Positions 53,689 to 61,930 of a stretch of DNA of 64,000 bases are shown piece by piece. Source of the stretch: Bacillus sp. PK3_68. GTDB taxonomy: Bacteria; Bacillota; Bacilli; Bacillales; Domibacillaceae. Where the stretch lies: positions 2,188,001-2,252,000 of the forward strand of contig NZ_NQYC01000001.1 in the NCBI RefSeq assembly GCF_003600835.1, read 5' to 3'. The number at the start of each line of letters is the position of its first letter. Positions within the stretch are counted from its first letter, which is position 1. The notes beneath the pieces were generated by a model, which saw nothing but the letters and a program-made list of their open reading frames with translations, did no database searches and was not told where the DNA came from. The translations under genes and the position numbers were made by a program.

Positions 53689-56022
53689 GTGAATTCAGAA
53701 TTTCAGCAGGAGCAAAAACGAGTAGACAGTGTGATAGAAACGATTACGGAGCAAATCAGCAGATTGGAGAAAGAAACCTCCCGATACCGGAACGAAGTGG
53801 TTCAGATCCGCAAACACTTTTGGGATGAAGTCAAGGTGAATGTTGATACCTTCGACGATTTCCTCGAAACCATCATCGGCTTGAGGCAAGAAGCTCAAGC
53901 TCTGTCCGTAAGTCAAAGCACCCACAGACATGCATCGAAACGATTGTCTGCGCTACGACGTATGCAGGAGGTTCCCTACTTCGGCCGAATTGACTTTATG
54001 GAAGCTGGCACTTCCACTCCGGAACAAATTTATATTGGCATCTCCACCCTTACGGATGAAAGCGGTGATCATTTCCTGATCTACGACTGGAGAGCGCCGG
54101 TTTCGAGTGTCTACTACGATTGCCAGCCTGGCCCCGCTGAGTATGTGACACCGGGAGGCGTAATCGAAGGCAAACTGGAGAAAAAGTGGCAATATCTTAT
54201 TCGCAGCGGCGTTCTCCATTCTATGTTCGATACCAGTCTCACCATTGGAGACGAGATTTTACAACAGGTGCTAGGTAAAGGTACTGACAAACATATGCAC
54301 AATATAGTAGCGACGATTCAGCAGGAGCAAAACCGGATTATTCGTCATGATCGCGGAAGACTGCTCATTGTCCATGGAGCAGCTGGCAGTGGCAAAACAT
54401 CAGCCGCCCTGCAAAGGATCGCTTATTTGCTCTACAAATATCGAGATAGCCTGAACGCTGATCAAATTATTTTATTTTCGCCTAATTCAATGTTTAACAG
54501 TTACGTGTCCAATGTGCTGCCAGAGCTCGGCGAAGAGAATATGCAGCAGGTCACATTCCAAGAATATTTGGACCATCGGCTAAGTAAACAGTTCCAAATT
54601 GAACATCCTTACGAGCAATTGGAATATGTGTTAACGGCAGAGAATACTCCTGCGCACAAGTCAAGGGTTGCGAGCATCCGCTTCAAAGCATCCACCGCTT
54701 TCTTCGAGGCGATCCACTCCTACAGGAAATCACTAGAGTTATCTGGAATGTTATTTAAAAGAATTAGCTTCAGAGGAAAGACCATTGTTACCGCTCAACA
54801 AATTGCCGACAGGTTTTATAGGAGCGACACCTCACTCCGCTTTCATAACAGACTGGAACAGTTGAAAGATTGGTTAATACAGCAAATAGATGAGGCCGAA
54901 AAAGCCGAACGGACGAAACCATGGGTACAAGAAGAAATCGAGCTGCTTAGCAACGAAGATTATCATAAGGCTTATACGTACTTAGCAAAAAAACGAGGCT
55001 TTAAAGAGGAAGCAATAGCCGATTATGATATGGAGCCTAAAGCACTCGCCCAGTTAATTGTTCGGCAGAAGTTTAAGCCTTTACGGAAACAAATTCGAGC
55101 CTTTCGTTTCATCGATATCAAGAGAATATACAAGCAGCTTTTTACCGATCCTCTGCGGATCAAACAGTGGCTGGAGGAAACACCCTTAGAGTGGATGGAT
55201 ATTTGCCGGTTGACGATGGACCCGCTGGACGAAGACAAACTATTATATGAAGATGCTACTCCATTCTTACTGATGAAAGAACTCATACTAGGCTTTCAGA
55301 CGAATAGCTCCATCAAGCACATCATCGTTGACGAAGCGCAGGATTATTCTCCGTTTCAATTCGAGTTTCTAAAACGTTTGTTTCCTTTTGCAAGAATGAC
55401 TGTGCTAGGTGACTTTAATCAGGCAATATTCGCTCATGCCAGCGAGATGGTTGATTTTCAAACGCTTGCCGGTTTATACGGATCGGCAGAAACAGAAGTG
55501 ATCAACTTGACACGCAGCTATCGTTCCACAAAACCGATTATTGAATTTACACGAAAACTTATACCTAGCGGCGACCGGATTATCCCTTTCGAACGGGGCG
55601 GCGAGCTGCCTGTACTAACACCATTGTCTGATCACGCAGACCTGCACCGCTGCATCGCCTCCAAAGTCGCAGATTGGCGAAAACTAGGCTATCACAGCAT
55701 TGCCATTATCTGCAAATCAGCTGAGGAAAGTAATCATGCCTATGAAGCCTTGCCCAGCATCGAGGACATTAAGCTCTTGAAAAACGGCTCGATGGAATAT
55801 GAACAAGGGGTGGTTGTCATACCTTCGTACTTGTCCAAAGGCATCGAATTTGACGCTGTCATCATTTATGATGCATCGAAGCAAGTATACGGCGATGAAA
55901 GCCTGCGCAGAGTTTTCTATACTGCTTGTACTAGGGCGATGCATGATTTGCAGCTTTACAGCGTAGGTGAACCAAGCCCATTTTTACAAAACGCTTTGCA
56001 GGAAAATCTCATCCAAACTTGA
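53689..56022 (+). CDS. helD: RNA polymerase-associated helicase HelD
   Basis: 777 residues from a GTG at 53689 with AAGGGG eight bases upstream. A long N-terminal coiled coil (about 5-60, QQEQKRVDSVIETITEQISR) inserts into RNA polymerase. The UvrD-like ATPase has Walker A VHGAAGSGKTSAALQRIAYL near 228, Walker B HIIVDEAQDYSPFQFEF near 545, and motifs LTRSYRSTKPI and YTACTRAMHDLQL near 755. HelD of B. subtilis has 774 residues and releases stalled RNA polymerase from DNA. It is a single-gene unit. Confidence 0.94.
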   Translation: MNSEFQQEQKRVDSVIETITEQISRLEKETSRYRNEVVQIRKHFWDEVKVNVDTFDDFLETIIGLRQEAQALSVSQSTHRHASKRLSALRRMQEVPYFGRIDFMEAGTSTPEQIYIGISTLTDESGDHFLIYDWRAPVSSVYYDCQPGPAEYVTPGGVIEGKLEKKWQYLIRSGVLHSMFDTSLTIGDEILQQVLGKGTDKHMHNIVATIQQEQNRIIRHDRGRLLIVHGAAGSGKTSAALQRIAYLLYKYRDSLNADQIILFSPNSMFNSYVSNVLPELGEENMQQVTFQEYLDHRLSKQFQIEHPYEQLEYVLTAENTPAHKSRVASIRFKASTAFFEAIHSYRKSLELSGMLFKRISFRGKTIVTAQQIADRFYRSDTSLRFHNRLEQLKDWLIQQIDEAEKAERTKPWVQEEIELLSNEDYHKAYTYLAKKRGFKEEAIADYDMEPKALAQLIVRQKFKPLRKQIRAFRFIDIKRIYKQLFTDPLRIKQWLEETPLEWMDICRLTMDPLDEDKLLYEDATPFLLMKELILGFQTNSSIKHIIVDEAQDYSPFQFEFLKRLFPFARMTVLGDFNQAIFAHASEMVDFQTLAGLYGSAETEVINLTRSYRSTKPIIEFTRKLIPSGDRIIPFERGGELPVLTPLSDHADLHRCIASKVADWRKLGYHSIAIICKSAEESNHAYEALPSIEDIKLLKNGSMEYEQGVVVIPSYLSKGIEFDAVIIYDASKQVYGDESLRRVFYTACTRAMHDLQLYSVGEPSPFLQNALQENLIQT

Positions 56023-56064
56023 GTTCATTGGTTTTTTACGATGAATAAGCAATCAAATGAACCG

Positions 56065-56117
56065 GCCGGCAATATGCCAGTTTTTCATCGCGACTTCCAT
56101 ACTGCCGGCTTTTTTAT
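56065..56117 (+). terminator. Terminator after helD
   Basis: GCCGGCAATATG pairs with CCATACTGCCGGC over a 20-base loop and T6 follows. Confidence 0.75.
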
Positions 56118-56169
56118 ATGGAAAAAACAACATTATTCACTGGCTAAATACAGAATGGAGATGAAGACT

Positions 56170-56661
56170 TTGATAAAGATAGCTGTTTTATCGGATACGC
56201 ATCTGCCGAAAAAGGGAAAACAACTTCCCGAAATAGTCATGGAGGGAATACAGGATGCCGATCTGATTCTTCATGCAGGAGATTGGACGAGCCTTGATGT
56301 ATATGAGCAGCTACGGGAAATAGCCCCTGTTATTGGTGTCTTCGGGAATGTCGATCCGCCCGAGGTAAAAGATGTCTTTGAGGAAAAAAGAATCATCGAA
56401 GCTGGAAGGTTTCGTATCGGTATCACCCACGGCCATATCGGGAAAAAGAAAAAGACACCCGAACGCGCATGGGAGGCTTTCCAACAGGAAGAATTGGACG
56501 CCATTGTGTTCGGACACTCCCATATCCCTTACTCGCAAATGCACGATGACACGCTTTTGTTTAATCCCGGTTCCCCCACCGACAAGCGGTTTCAGCCCAG
56601 ATTTTCTTATGGCATCATTGAAATAGGAGAAGCATTAGAAGCAAAGCATATCTATTTTTAA
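56170..56661 (+). CDS. Metallophosphoesterase, YfcE/MJ0936 family
   Basis: 163 residues from the TTG at 56170; GGAG lies about eight bases upstream. Family motifs are IAVLSDTHLP (metal ligands), LILHAGDWTS, GVFGNVDPPE, ITHGHIGKKK and VFGHSHIPY, in the usual order, ending LLFNPGSPTDKR. These enzymes hydrolyse phosphodiesters. The ORF could open 43 codons further upstream, but that part covers the helD terminator. Confidence 0.9.
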   Translation: MIKIAVLSDTHLPKKGKQLPEIVMEGIQDADLILHAGDWTSLDVYEQLREIAPVIGVFGNVDPPEVKDVFEEKRIIEAGRFRIGITHGHIGKKKKTPERAWEAFQQEELDAIVFGHSHIPYSQMHDDTLLFNPGSPTDKRFQPRFSYGIIEIGEALEAKHIYF

Positions 56662-56710
56662 GAGCAAAGGGACGGAGTCTGGGAGTTTCCAAAAGTAGTT
56701 ACTATATACA

Positions 56711-56828
56711 GTCTGGATAAACAAGCCATCATTCTTGATAAATACTTCTTGATTCCAGATAAACAGCACTTCTTCCTAAATCTCCCCTCCAGTCTAGATA
56801 AATAGTACTTCACTCTTGATAAATACAA
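56711..56828. repeat. Degenerate 21-bp tandem repeat
   Basis: GATAAA cores occur at 56716, 56737, 56758, 56797 and 56818, with the degenerate sixth core CTAAAT at 56776. All steps are 21 bases except one of 18. The consensus is roughly TCTNGATAAATANNNCTTC. In one frame it reads as a seven-residue unit with the core LDK or PDK, and the 18-base unit keeps the frame. No start codon or ribosome site is seen, and one stop interrupts it. Confidence 0.6.
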
Positions 56829-56855
56829 AAAGAGAGCAGGCCTAGCGCCTGCTCT
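56826..56855 (-). terminator. Terminator after the NCS1 permease gene
   Basis: AGAGCAGG / CCTGCTCT hairpin followed by T5 on the minus strand. Confidence 0.85.
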
Positions 56856-56861
56856 TAACAG

Positions 56862-58268
56862 TTATGCAATATATTCATCCGCCTCTATGTCGTCAGCAGC
56901 TTTTTTGCTATAGTATTTGCCTTTTGTCACAATGGCGAGGACAATTGTCAGGACGAAGGCGATCACAGCCGCGAAGAAGGCAGCAACATTCTGCAAGAAG
57001 ATTCCCATATATCCGAAGGCAGCTAAGGAGCCGATCACGCTAGCCACGATTAGAGAAACGACTCCAACCGGATTCCAGGCATACAAGTATTCCTGTCGAT
57101 GTTCAAAATACCTCGGTCCGATTTTGAGTACCCTCTTCACAACGAAAGCATCGCATAAAAGCACAGCCGCCCAGGCAAGCAGGAAAACCCCCTGGAAAGT
57201 GAGCAAGCTTCCTAAATGATCCAACACACCGCCAAGCATTAAAACAATCGCTGCAATTGAAGTGAAAACCACCCAGAAATTCCGGCCCGGCTTAAATTTA
57301 AATACGTTCTCAAAAAAGTTAGCTAATGAAAGCGAACTGCTGTATAAGTTTGTAATGTTGATTCGGAGCTGTGTCAAGATCGTGAAGAGCGCCCCTCCAA
57401 TGCCAAGAATTTGCACAAAGTAAACGCCCGGATTTTCTTCTCCCATCTGAACACCAAACCAAATCCCGATGACTCCCATAATAAAAAAGCAGACGAGCTG
57501 CGGTAAAAATCCTACAGCGAATACCCCAATTTTAAATTCTTCTTTTTTAATGAACCGCGCATAGTCTGACACGAGCAAAGCCATGATCCCCACGAGGCCA
57601 TTCATAATCCCGATACAAGCAAGCAAAGAGGCTCCTCCGACTTCTCCTCCCTCCGGCAGAAACGTCCATATGCTTCCTGTGAAGGTAGATTTGTTTAGTA
57701 CGATGAAAAAGCCTGCACCAAGCAAAAGAATGAAGAGAGGCAATGACCACTTTTGCAGCTTATCAAGTTGCTTAATCCCAAACCAGTTTAATGGAATAAC
57801 AATCAAACCAAAAAAGATCATTAATCCCCATATAGGCACAAAGGAAATATATTCGTGGACAGCCGAAGCCATAATTGACCCTTCGATCGCACAGTACATA
57901 ATAAAATTGAGTGCATAAATCAATGAAGTGATCGAAGCGCCAAAATAGCCAAATCCACCGCCTCTTGCCATTAAATTTACGTTTAACCCTGACTTCGCGG
58001 CATAAAAACAAATCCCTATTCCGACTCCCCCTGCTACGATTGTTGCATAGATCTCTGCCAGCAAGGCGTTCACTGCCCCAAATGAAATAGCCATTAAACT
58101 GCCCATTTGGATAAATAGCATAGCCGTTGCTACGCCAAGCGTGACATTTGTAATACTTGCCCAGCCCATCGTCCGGCCTTCTACAGGCACTTTTTCCAGT
58201 GAGAAGTCATCTTTTTTCTCTTCTCTGCTGATTTCTCCCTGCTCCGCTGGCTGTAATCTTTCTACCAT
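56862..58268 (-). CDS. NCS1-family nucleobase permease (cytosine/purine/allantoin type)
   Basis: 468 residues with twelve transmembrane helices. TMGWASITNVTLGVATAMLF opens helix 1; ARGGGFGYFGASITSLIYAL follows in helix 3, and PLNWFGIKQLDKLQKWSLPL and LRINITNLYSSSLSLANFFE (about 305-325) are NCS1 signatures. The substrate (cytosine, hydantoin, allantoin or other) cannot be settled. No catabolic gene is adjacent. Upstream lie a sigma-54-like promoter (58328-58345) and an enhancer-like element shared with the regulator gene at the left end of the window. Confidence 0.88.
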   Translation of the reverse strand: MVERLQPAEQGEISREEKKDDFSLEKVPVEGRTMGWASITNVTLGVATAMLFIQMGSLMAISFGAVNALLAEIYATIVAGGVGIGICFYAAKSGLNVNLMARGGGFGYFGASITSLIYALNFIMYCAIEGSIMASAVHEYISFVPIWGLMIFFGLIVIPLNWFGIKQLDKLQKWSLPLFILLLGAGFFIVLNKSTFTGSIWTFLPEGGEVGGASLLACIGIMNGLVGIMALLVSDYARFIKKEEFKIGVFAVGFLPQLVCFFIMGVIGIWFGVQMGEENPGVYFVQILGIGGALFTILTQLRINITNLYSSSLSLANFFENVFKFKPGRNFWVVFTSIAAIVLMLGGVLDHLGSLLTFQGVFLLAWAAVLLCDAFVVKRVLKIGPRYFEHRQEYLYAWNPVGVVSLIVASVIGSLAAFGYMGIFLQNVAAFFAAVIAFVLTIVLAIVTKGKYYSKKAADDIEADEYIA

Positions 58269-58327
58269 CTCATCATCCCCCTACAAGCTTATTTGCATTT
58301 CTTCCTCATTTAAGAGTTAATTTCTAT

Positions 58328-58345
58328 AAGCAAGTAACAAGCCAA
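58328..58345 (-). promoter_or_regulatory. sigma-54-like promoter of the NCS1 permease gene
   Basis: Reverse-strand TTGGCTTGTTACTTGCTT has the GG and GC elements ten bases apart and matches TTGGC-N7-TTGCT. The start would be near 58318, about 50 bases before the gene. It deviates from the best consensus only by T for A at the sixth position and T for C at the seventh. Confidence 0.6.
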
Positions 58346-58457
58346 TTTATTGAATTTTCAAAATATATCTCAAATTATTTTTGATCCTATCTTTGTACCT
58401 ATTAAATAGCTCTTTTCTCTTGTTTTACATTTACAAAAATAGCAAGAACCGTTTCGT

Positions 58458-58492
58458 TTTCTTTCAAAATTGCAATCTCACTTTCAGTTTTG
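58458..58492. promoter_or_regulatory. Enhancer-like element related to the one at 1276-1317
   Basis: TTTCTTTCAAAATTGCAATC followed by four variable bases and TTTCAGTTTTG matches the left-end element at about 26 of 34 positions, in the same orientation relative to the sigma-54-like promoter. It lies about 115 bases upstream of the -24 region. The rest of the gap 58269-58611 is A/T-rich and otherwise featureless. Confidence 0.55.
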
Positions 58493-58611
58493 ATGATTTT
58501 TCATGATGATAGAAGCCTATAATTTTTAAAACTAGGAAAAAGAATAGACATTGGACAAGGGATTGTATAAGATGGGCGGTAGAAACGAAAAAGTACTAGG
58601 AGGTTACCGTT

Positions 58612-59471
58612 ATGAAGGAGGAAAAAGTTAACCAATACATAAAAATATCGAGGGGGAAATGTGGCTTGTGGAAGATGATCGGGATAACTTAAAAGTAAGC
58701 TACCGTATCAAAGAGATCATTTTCACAGCGCAGTCTCCTTTCCAGCATATTATGGTTCTTGATACCTATGATTTTGGAAAAATGCTCGTGCTGGACGGAG
58801 TTGTACAATCAACTGAGAAAGATGGATACATTTATAATGAAATGATCACCCATGTTCCGCTCCATATCCATCCCGAACCGAAAAAAGTGTTAATTATTGG
58901 TGGCGGCGACTGCGGCGCAGCCAGAGAAATTATTAAGTATACAAGTGTTAAAGAGCTTTATTTCTGTGAAATTGATGAACTCGTTGTCAAAGCGAGCAAA
59001 GAGCACCTAAAAGGCGTTTCTGCCGGACTTGAAGACGATCGTGTCCATTATATTTTTGCAGATGGCATTCAATACATGAAAGAACACACAAACGAATTTG
59101 ATGTGATCATTGTTGATTCATCTGATCCAGTCGGACCCGCAACTGAATTATTCGAATTCGGTTTTTATAAAAACGTCTTCGATGCATTGAAAGAAGACGG
59201 TTTGATGGTTTGCCAGAGTGAATCACCGATTTTCTATAAAGAAACAATGCAAAATACTTATCAATCTTTAAATCAGTTATTTCCTATTGTAAAACCATAT
59301 ACAGCTGTCGTTCCAACTTATCCCGGCGGTCTTTGGAGCTTTACTCTTGCCTCCAAAAAACATCAATCCTTTACTCAGCCAGACTATGAAGAAACGACGA
59401 AATATTTCAACAAGGATATCTTAGAAGCAAGCTTTGCCCTGCCTCAATTCATGTTGAATGATAAAAAGTAA
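58612..59471 (+). CDS. speE: Spermidine synthase (aminopropyltransferase), possible 5' frameshift
   Basis: It transfers an aminopropyl group from decarboxylated S-adenosylmethionine to putrescine. The open frame from the ATG at 58659 gives 270 residues with MLVLDGVVQSTEKDGYIYNE, LIIGGGDCGAAREI (second Gly of the usual GGGDGG is Cys), and the catalytic Asp in IIVDSSDPVGPA, ending near LPQFML. At 58612 an ATG with a perfect AGGAGG eight bases upstream encodes 15 residues before the G5 run at 58651-58655; a sixth G would join it to the main frame as ISRGEMWLVEDD, giving 286 residues. The ATG at 58659 itself lies only two bases past that run and has poor spacing, so a missing base is plausible. 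Confidence 0.85.
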
Positions 59472-59477
59472 TCAAAC

Positions 59478-59515
59478 CGGGTACCGTTAAAATTAACGGT
59501 ACCCGCTCTTTATTT
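59478..59515 (+). terminator. Terminator after speE
   Basis: CGGGTACCGTTAA / TTAACGGTACCCG hairpin followed by a T-rich tract. Confidence 0.9.
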
Positions 59516-59545
59516 CATGACAAAACTAGTTAAGGGAGTGACACA

Positions 59546-60103
59546 ATGGAAGTGAAGGTTAACGGCAATTCTCTGAAACTGGTGACAGGAGACATTACAA
59601 AACAAACGACAGAGGCTATCGTCAATGCGGCGAATGGATCATTGCTCGGAGGCGGCGGTGTGGATGGAGCCATTCACACCGCCGCTGGCAAAGAATTGCT
59701 TGAGGAATGCAGAAAAATTCTCGAAGAAGCATTAAAAGGAGCGTACTTACCGACAGGAGAAGCAGTTATTACAAACGGATATAACCTTCCCGCGCGCTAT
59801 GTGATTCACACAGTTGGACCGATCTGGCACGAAAATACGCAGAATGAAGAAGCTCTGCTGTCAAACTGCTATCAAAACGCCTTACAGCTTGCTATGGAAA
59901 AGGAAATAACGAGCATTTCTTTTCCCTCTATCTCTACAGGCGTCTATCGGTTTCCTATTAGGCTGGCTTCAGCAACGGCTCTCCAAACGATCGTTCATTT
60001 TTTGCAAAATTATTCGTTTAGTGAGGTTGTAATGACGCTCTTCTCTCCTCAGGATTATCATGTGTACGAATCCGCACTTCAACCATTGATTGAGAAACAT
60101 TAA
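59546..60103 (+). CDS. Macro-domain protein (O-acetyl-ADP-ribose deacetylase type)
   Basis: 185 residues, essentially one macro domain. Signatures are LVTGDITKQTTEAIVNAANG (about 12-31), LLGGGGVDGAIHTAAG (about 33-48), YVIHTVGPIW and ISFPSISTGVYRFP (about 128-141), which form the ADP-ribose pocket. YmdB of E. coli is a homologue. It probably hydrolyses ADP-ribose esters. GGGAG precedes the ATG. It is a single gene. Confidence 0.92.
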   Translation: MEVKVNGNSLKLVTGDITKQTTEAIVNAANGSLLGGGGVDGAIHTAAGKELLEECRKILEEALKGAYLPTGEAVITNGYNLPARYVIHTVGPIWHENTQNEEALLSNCYQNALQLAMEKEITSISFPSISTGVYRFPIRLASATALQTIVHFLQNYSFSEVVMTLFSPQDYHVYESALQPLIEKH

Positions 60104-60106
60104 AAA

Positions 60107-60136
60107 GAGATGAGAGGCTATTTAGCCTCTCATCTC
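60107..60136. terminator. Bidirectional terminator
   Basis: GAGATGAGAGGCTA / TAGCCTCTCATCTC, a perfect hairpin between two convergent genes. Confidence 0.88.
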
Positions 60137-60142
60137 CTTCAG

Positions 60143-60940
60143 TTAATAACAATCCCAGTTGTAGAGAACATTTGTGAAGTTAAGGTTCCGCAAATCTTCT
60201 TTTGTGATAAAAAAGTTTCCGACTCCACTGTCTCCCCACATGATATCAAGATCCGTATCTGTATCCACCTGAAGCAGCAGCACATTGTGATTCTGATACT
60301 TTTCCCTGTAACTGCGCGGGTCTTCCTGAGTAAAAAAAGGATAGCCGCCGATTTTCGATCCTGTGGCTCCAAAGGCCTCTGCATAGATTTCACCCAATTC
60401 CGTGCCGCTGCTCATTTCCTCTAAATCAATGGAAAGTTGCTCCATGCGGTAATCACCTTCAGATATAGGCTCCTCGTCTAATTCAAATGATAATTTAATT
60501 TCATGTGTCACCGGAAAGAATTCTTCTTCTCCGGGCTTTATGTAGTTAAAATCAGTTGTAAGCTTTGACCGATCATCCGTAACATCCGCATGATAAAGAA
60601 TTCGAAAATCCTTCTGGCTTGTTCCGTCCTCGAAATCCATTCCTAACAAATCATCCTCTGGCGCAATGTAAAATTGCAAGATGCCCTTCTTTGGAAAGTC
60701 CTTCATTGGCGGTACTTCGGCAAAGTTAATTTGAGCCAGCAGCTGGAGATAGACCCCGTTCTCATCTTTCGGATGCTCCATATTTTTAGGCAAATACGGA
60801 TGACCGCCAAACTTACTATCAAGCAAACCCGTGCTCGTACGGAGGCCTGCAATCTTTACTACCGGCTCCACCGTCTGCTCCAGCTCTTCTCGATACGGTT
60901 CCAATTCTTTCGGCAAATTAAGGCTACGATCAGCAGACAT
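60143..60940 (-). CDS. YwqG family protein (DUF1963)
   Basis: 265 residues from the ATG at 60940 with AAGGGG eight bases upstream. Family blocks are SKFGGHPYLPKNMEHP (about 43-58), LQLLAQINFAEVPP (about 68-81), KGILQFYIAPEDDLLGMDFE (about 88-107) and a C-terminal GGYPFFTQEDPR and LLLQVDTDTDLDIMWGDSGV. The domain is common in bacteria with unknown biochemistry. No membrane segment is seen. Confidence 0.9.
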   Translation of the reverse strand: MSADRSLNLPKELEPYREELEQTVEPVVKIAGLRTSTGLLDSKFGGHPYLPKNMEHPKDENGVYLQLLAQINFAEVPPMKDFPKKGILQFYIAPEDDLLGMDFEDGTSQKDFRILYHADVTDDRSKLTTDFNYIKPGEEEFFPVTHEIKLSFELDEEPISEGDYRMEQLSIDLEEMSSGTELGEIYAEAFGATGSKIGGYPFFTQEDPRSYREKYQNHNVLLLQVDTDTDLDIMWGDSGVGNFFITKEDLRNLNFTNVLYNWDCY

Positions 60941-61024
60941 AGAAAACACCCCTTCCCTGAATCACCAAACAGAAACATACGTTCCTATTTTATACTTGGA
61001 ATTTTCCGATTGCAAGGAAAAGTT

Positions 61025-61801
61025 TTACAAAATATCGAGCCAAATTTTAATAGCTGTCGCGGCAATCAGGATCGCCAGCAGCCATTGTAAAATTTTCGTA
61101 TTCATTTTTTGGCCGGCTTTAGCGCCAAGCGGTGAGGCAATCACACTAGCAATAATCATAATAACGGCCGGCACGAACAGCACCTGGCCGGTCATGAGCT
61201 TTCCAGCCGTTGAGCCGATGGATGAAATAAAGGTGATAGCTAAAGAGCTAGCAATCGTCATCCGAGTCGGAATTCTCAAGATGACAAGCATAATCGGCAC
61301 TAACAAAAATGCTCCGGCCGCTCCGACAATCCCCGCTCCAATGCCGACGACAAAAGCAAGACCGGCGGCGAGCCAGCCGTTAAACGTCACTTCACTCATC
61401 GGCCGGTCGTCCAGGTTCTTTTTCGGCACGAACATCATGATAGCAGCGAGTGCAGCCAACACGCCGTAGACGACATTGATGACTTCCTCTGACAATCTCT
61501 CAGAGCCAAAACCGCCGACAAAGCTTCCGAGCAGGACAGCTCCCCCCATGTATATAATCAACTTTTTATTTAAATACTCACTCTTTCGGTACGCCCAAAC
61601 GCCGGCAATGGTCGCAAAAAACACTTGCACCGCACTAATCCCCGACACTTCATGAGCGGTAAAAGCAGCAAATCCAAGAAGCGGCGGAATATACAGCAGC
61701 ATCGGGTATTTAATAATCGAGCCACCAATTCCGACCATTCCCGAAATGAACGACCCGATAAAACCGATGAGAAAAATAACAAGCCAATAAGAAAGATCCA
61801 T
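61025..61801 (-). CDS. TauE/SafE-family (TSUP) anion transporter
   Basis: 258 residues from the ATG at 61801 with GGGAG eight bases upstream; seven extra codons are open upstream. Seven or eight transmembrane helices are predicted. Family features are the N-terminal [20 protein letters not shown] (about 12-31) and the second, repeated half [20 protein letters not shown] (about 154-173). TSUP proteins export or import sulfite, sulfonates or related anions. The gene begins 17 bp past the cydS stop, so it may be read through from cydABS. Confidence 0.88.
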   Translation of the reverse strand: MDLSYWLVIFLIGFIGSFISGMVGIGGSIIKYPMLLYIPPLLGFAAFTAHEVSGISAVQVFFATIAGVWAYRKSEYLNKKLIIYMGGAVLLGSFVGGFGSERLSEEVINVVYGVLAALAAIMMFVPKKNLDDRPMSEVTFNGWLAAGLAFVVGIGAGIVGAAGAFLLVPIMLVILRIPTRMTIASSLAITFISSIGSTAGKLMTGQVLFVPAVIMIIASVIASPLGAKAGQKMNTKILQWLLAILIAATAIKIWLDIL

Positions 61802-61818
61802 TTCTACCACTCCCATAT

Positions 61819-61917
61819 TCAATCAAGTTTTTTCTGTTTCGCCCCCCAGGCAAAAACGCTCACCAAGGAAGCGATCACTATAAGAACAGGAGTATACATA
61901 ATCAAAAAATGATGCAT
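61819..61917 (-). CDS. cydS: Cytochrome bd small subunit CydS
   Basis: A 32-residue open frame with AGGAGGGATGGACCC before its ATG, 13 bp after the cydB stop. It is one transmembrane helix: [19 protein letters not shown] followed by [13 protein letters not shown]. Position, length and the FLIMYxPxxxV start fit CydS of Geobacillus, the third subunit of Bacillales cytochrome bd. It is too short for usual gene-finding thresholds. Confidence 0.8.
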   Translation of the reverse strand: MHHFLIMYTPVLIVIASLVSVFAWGAKQKKLD

Positions 61918-61930
61918 GGGTCCATCCCTC

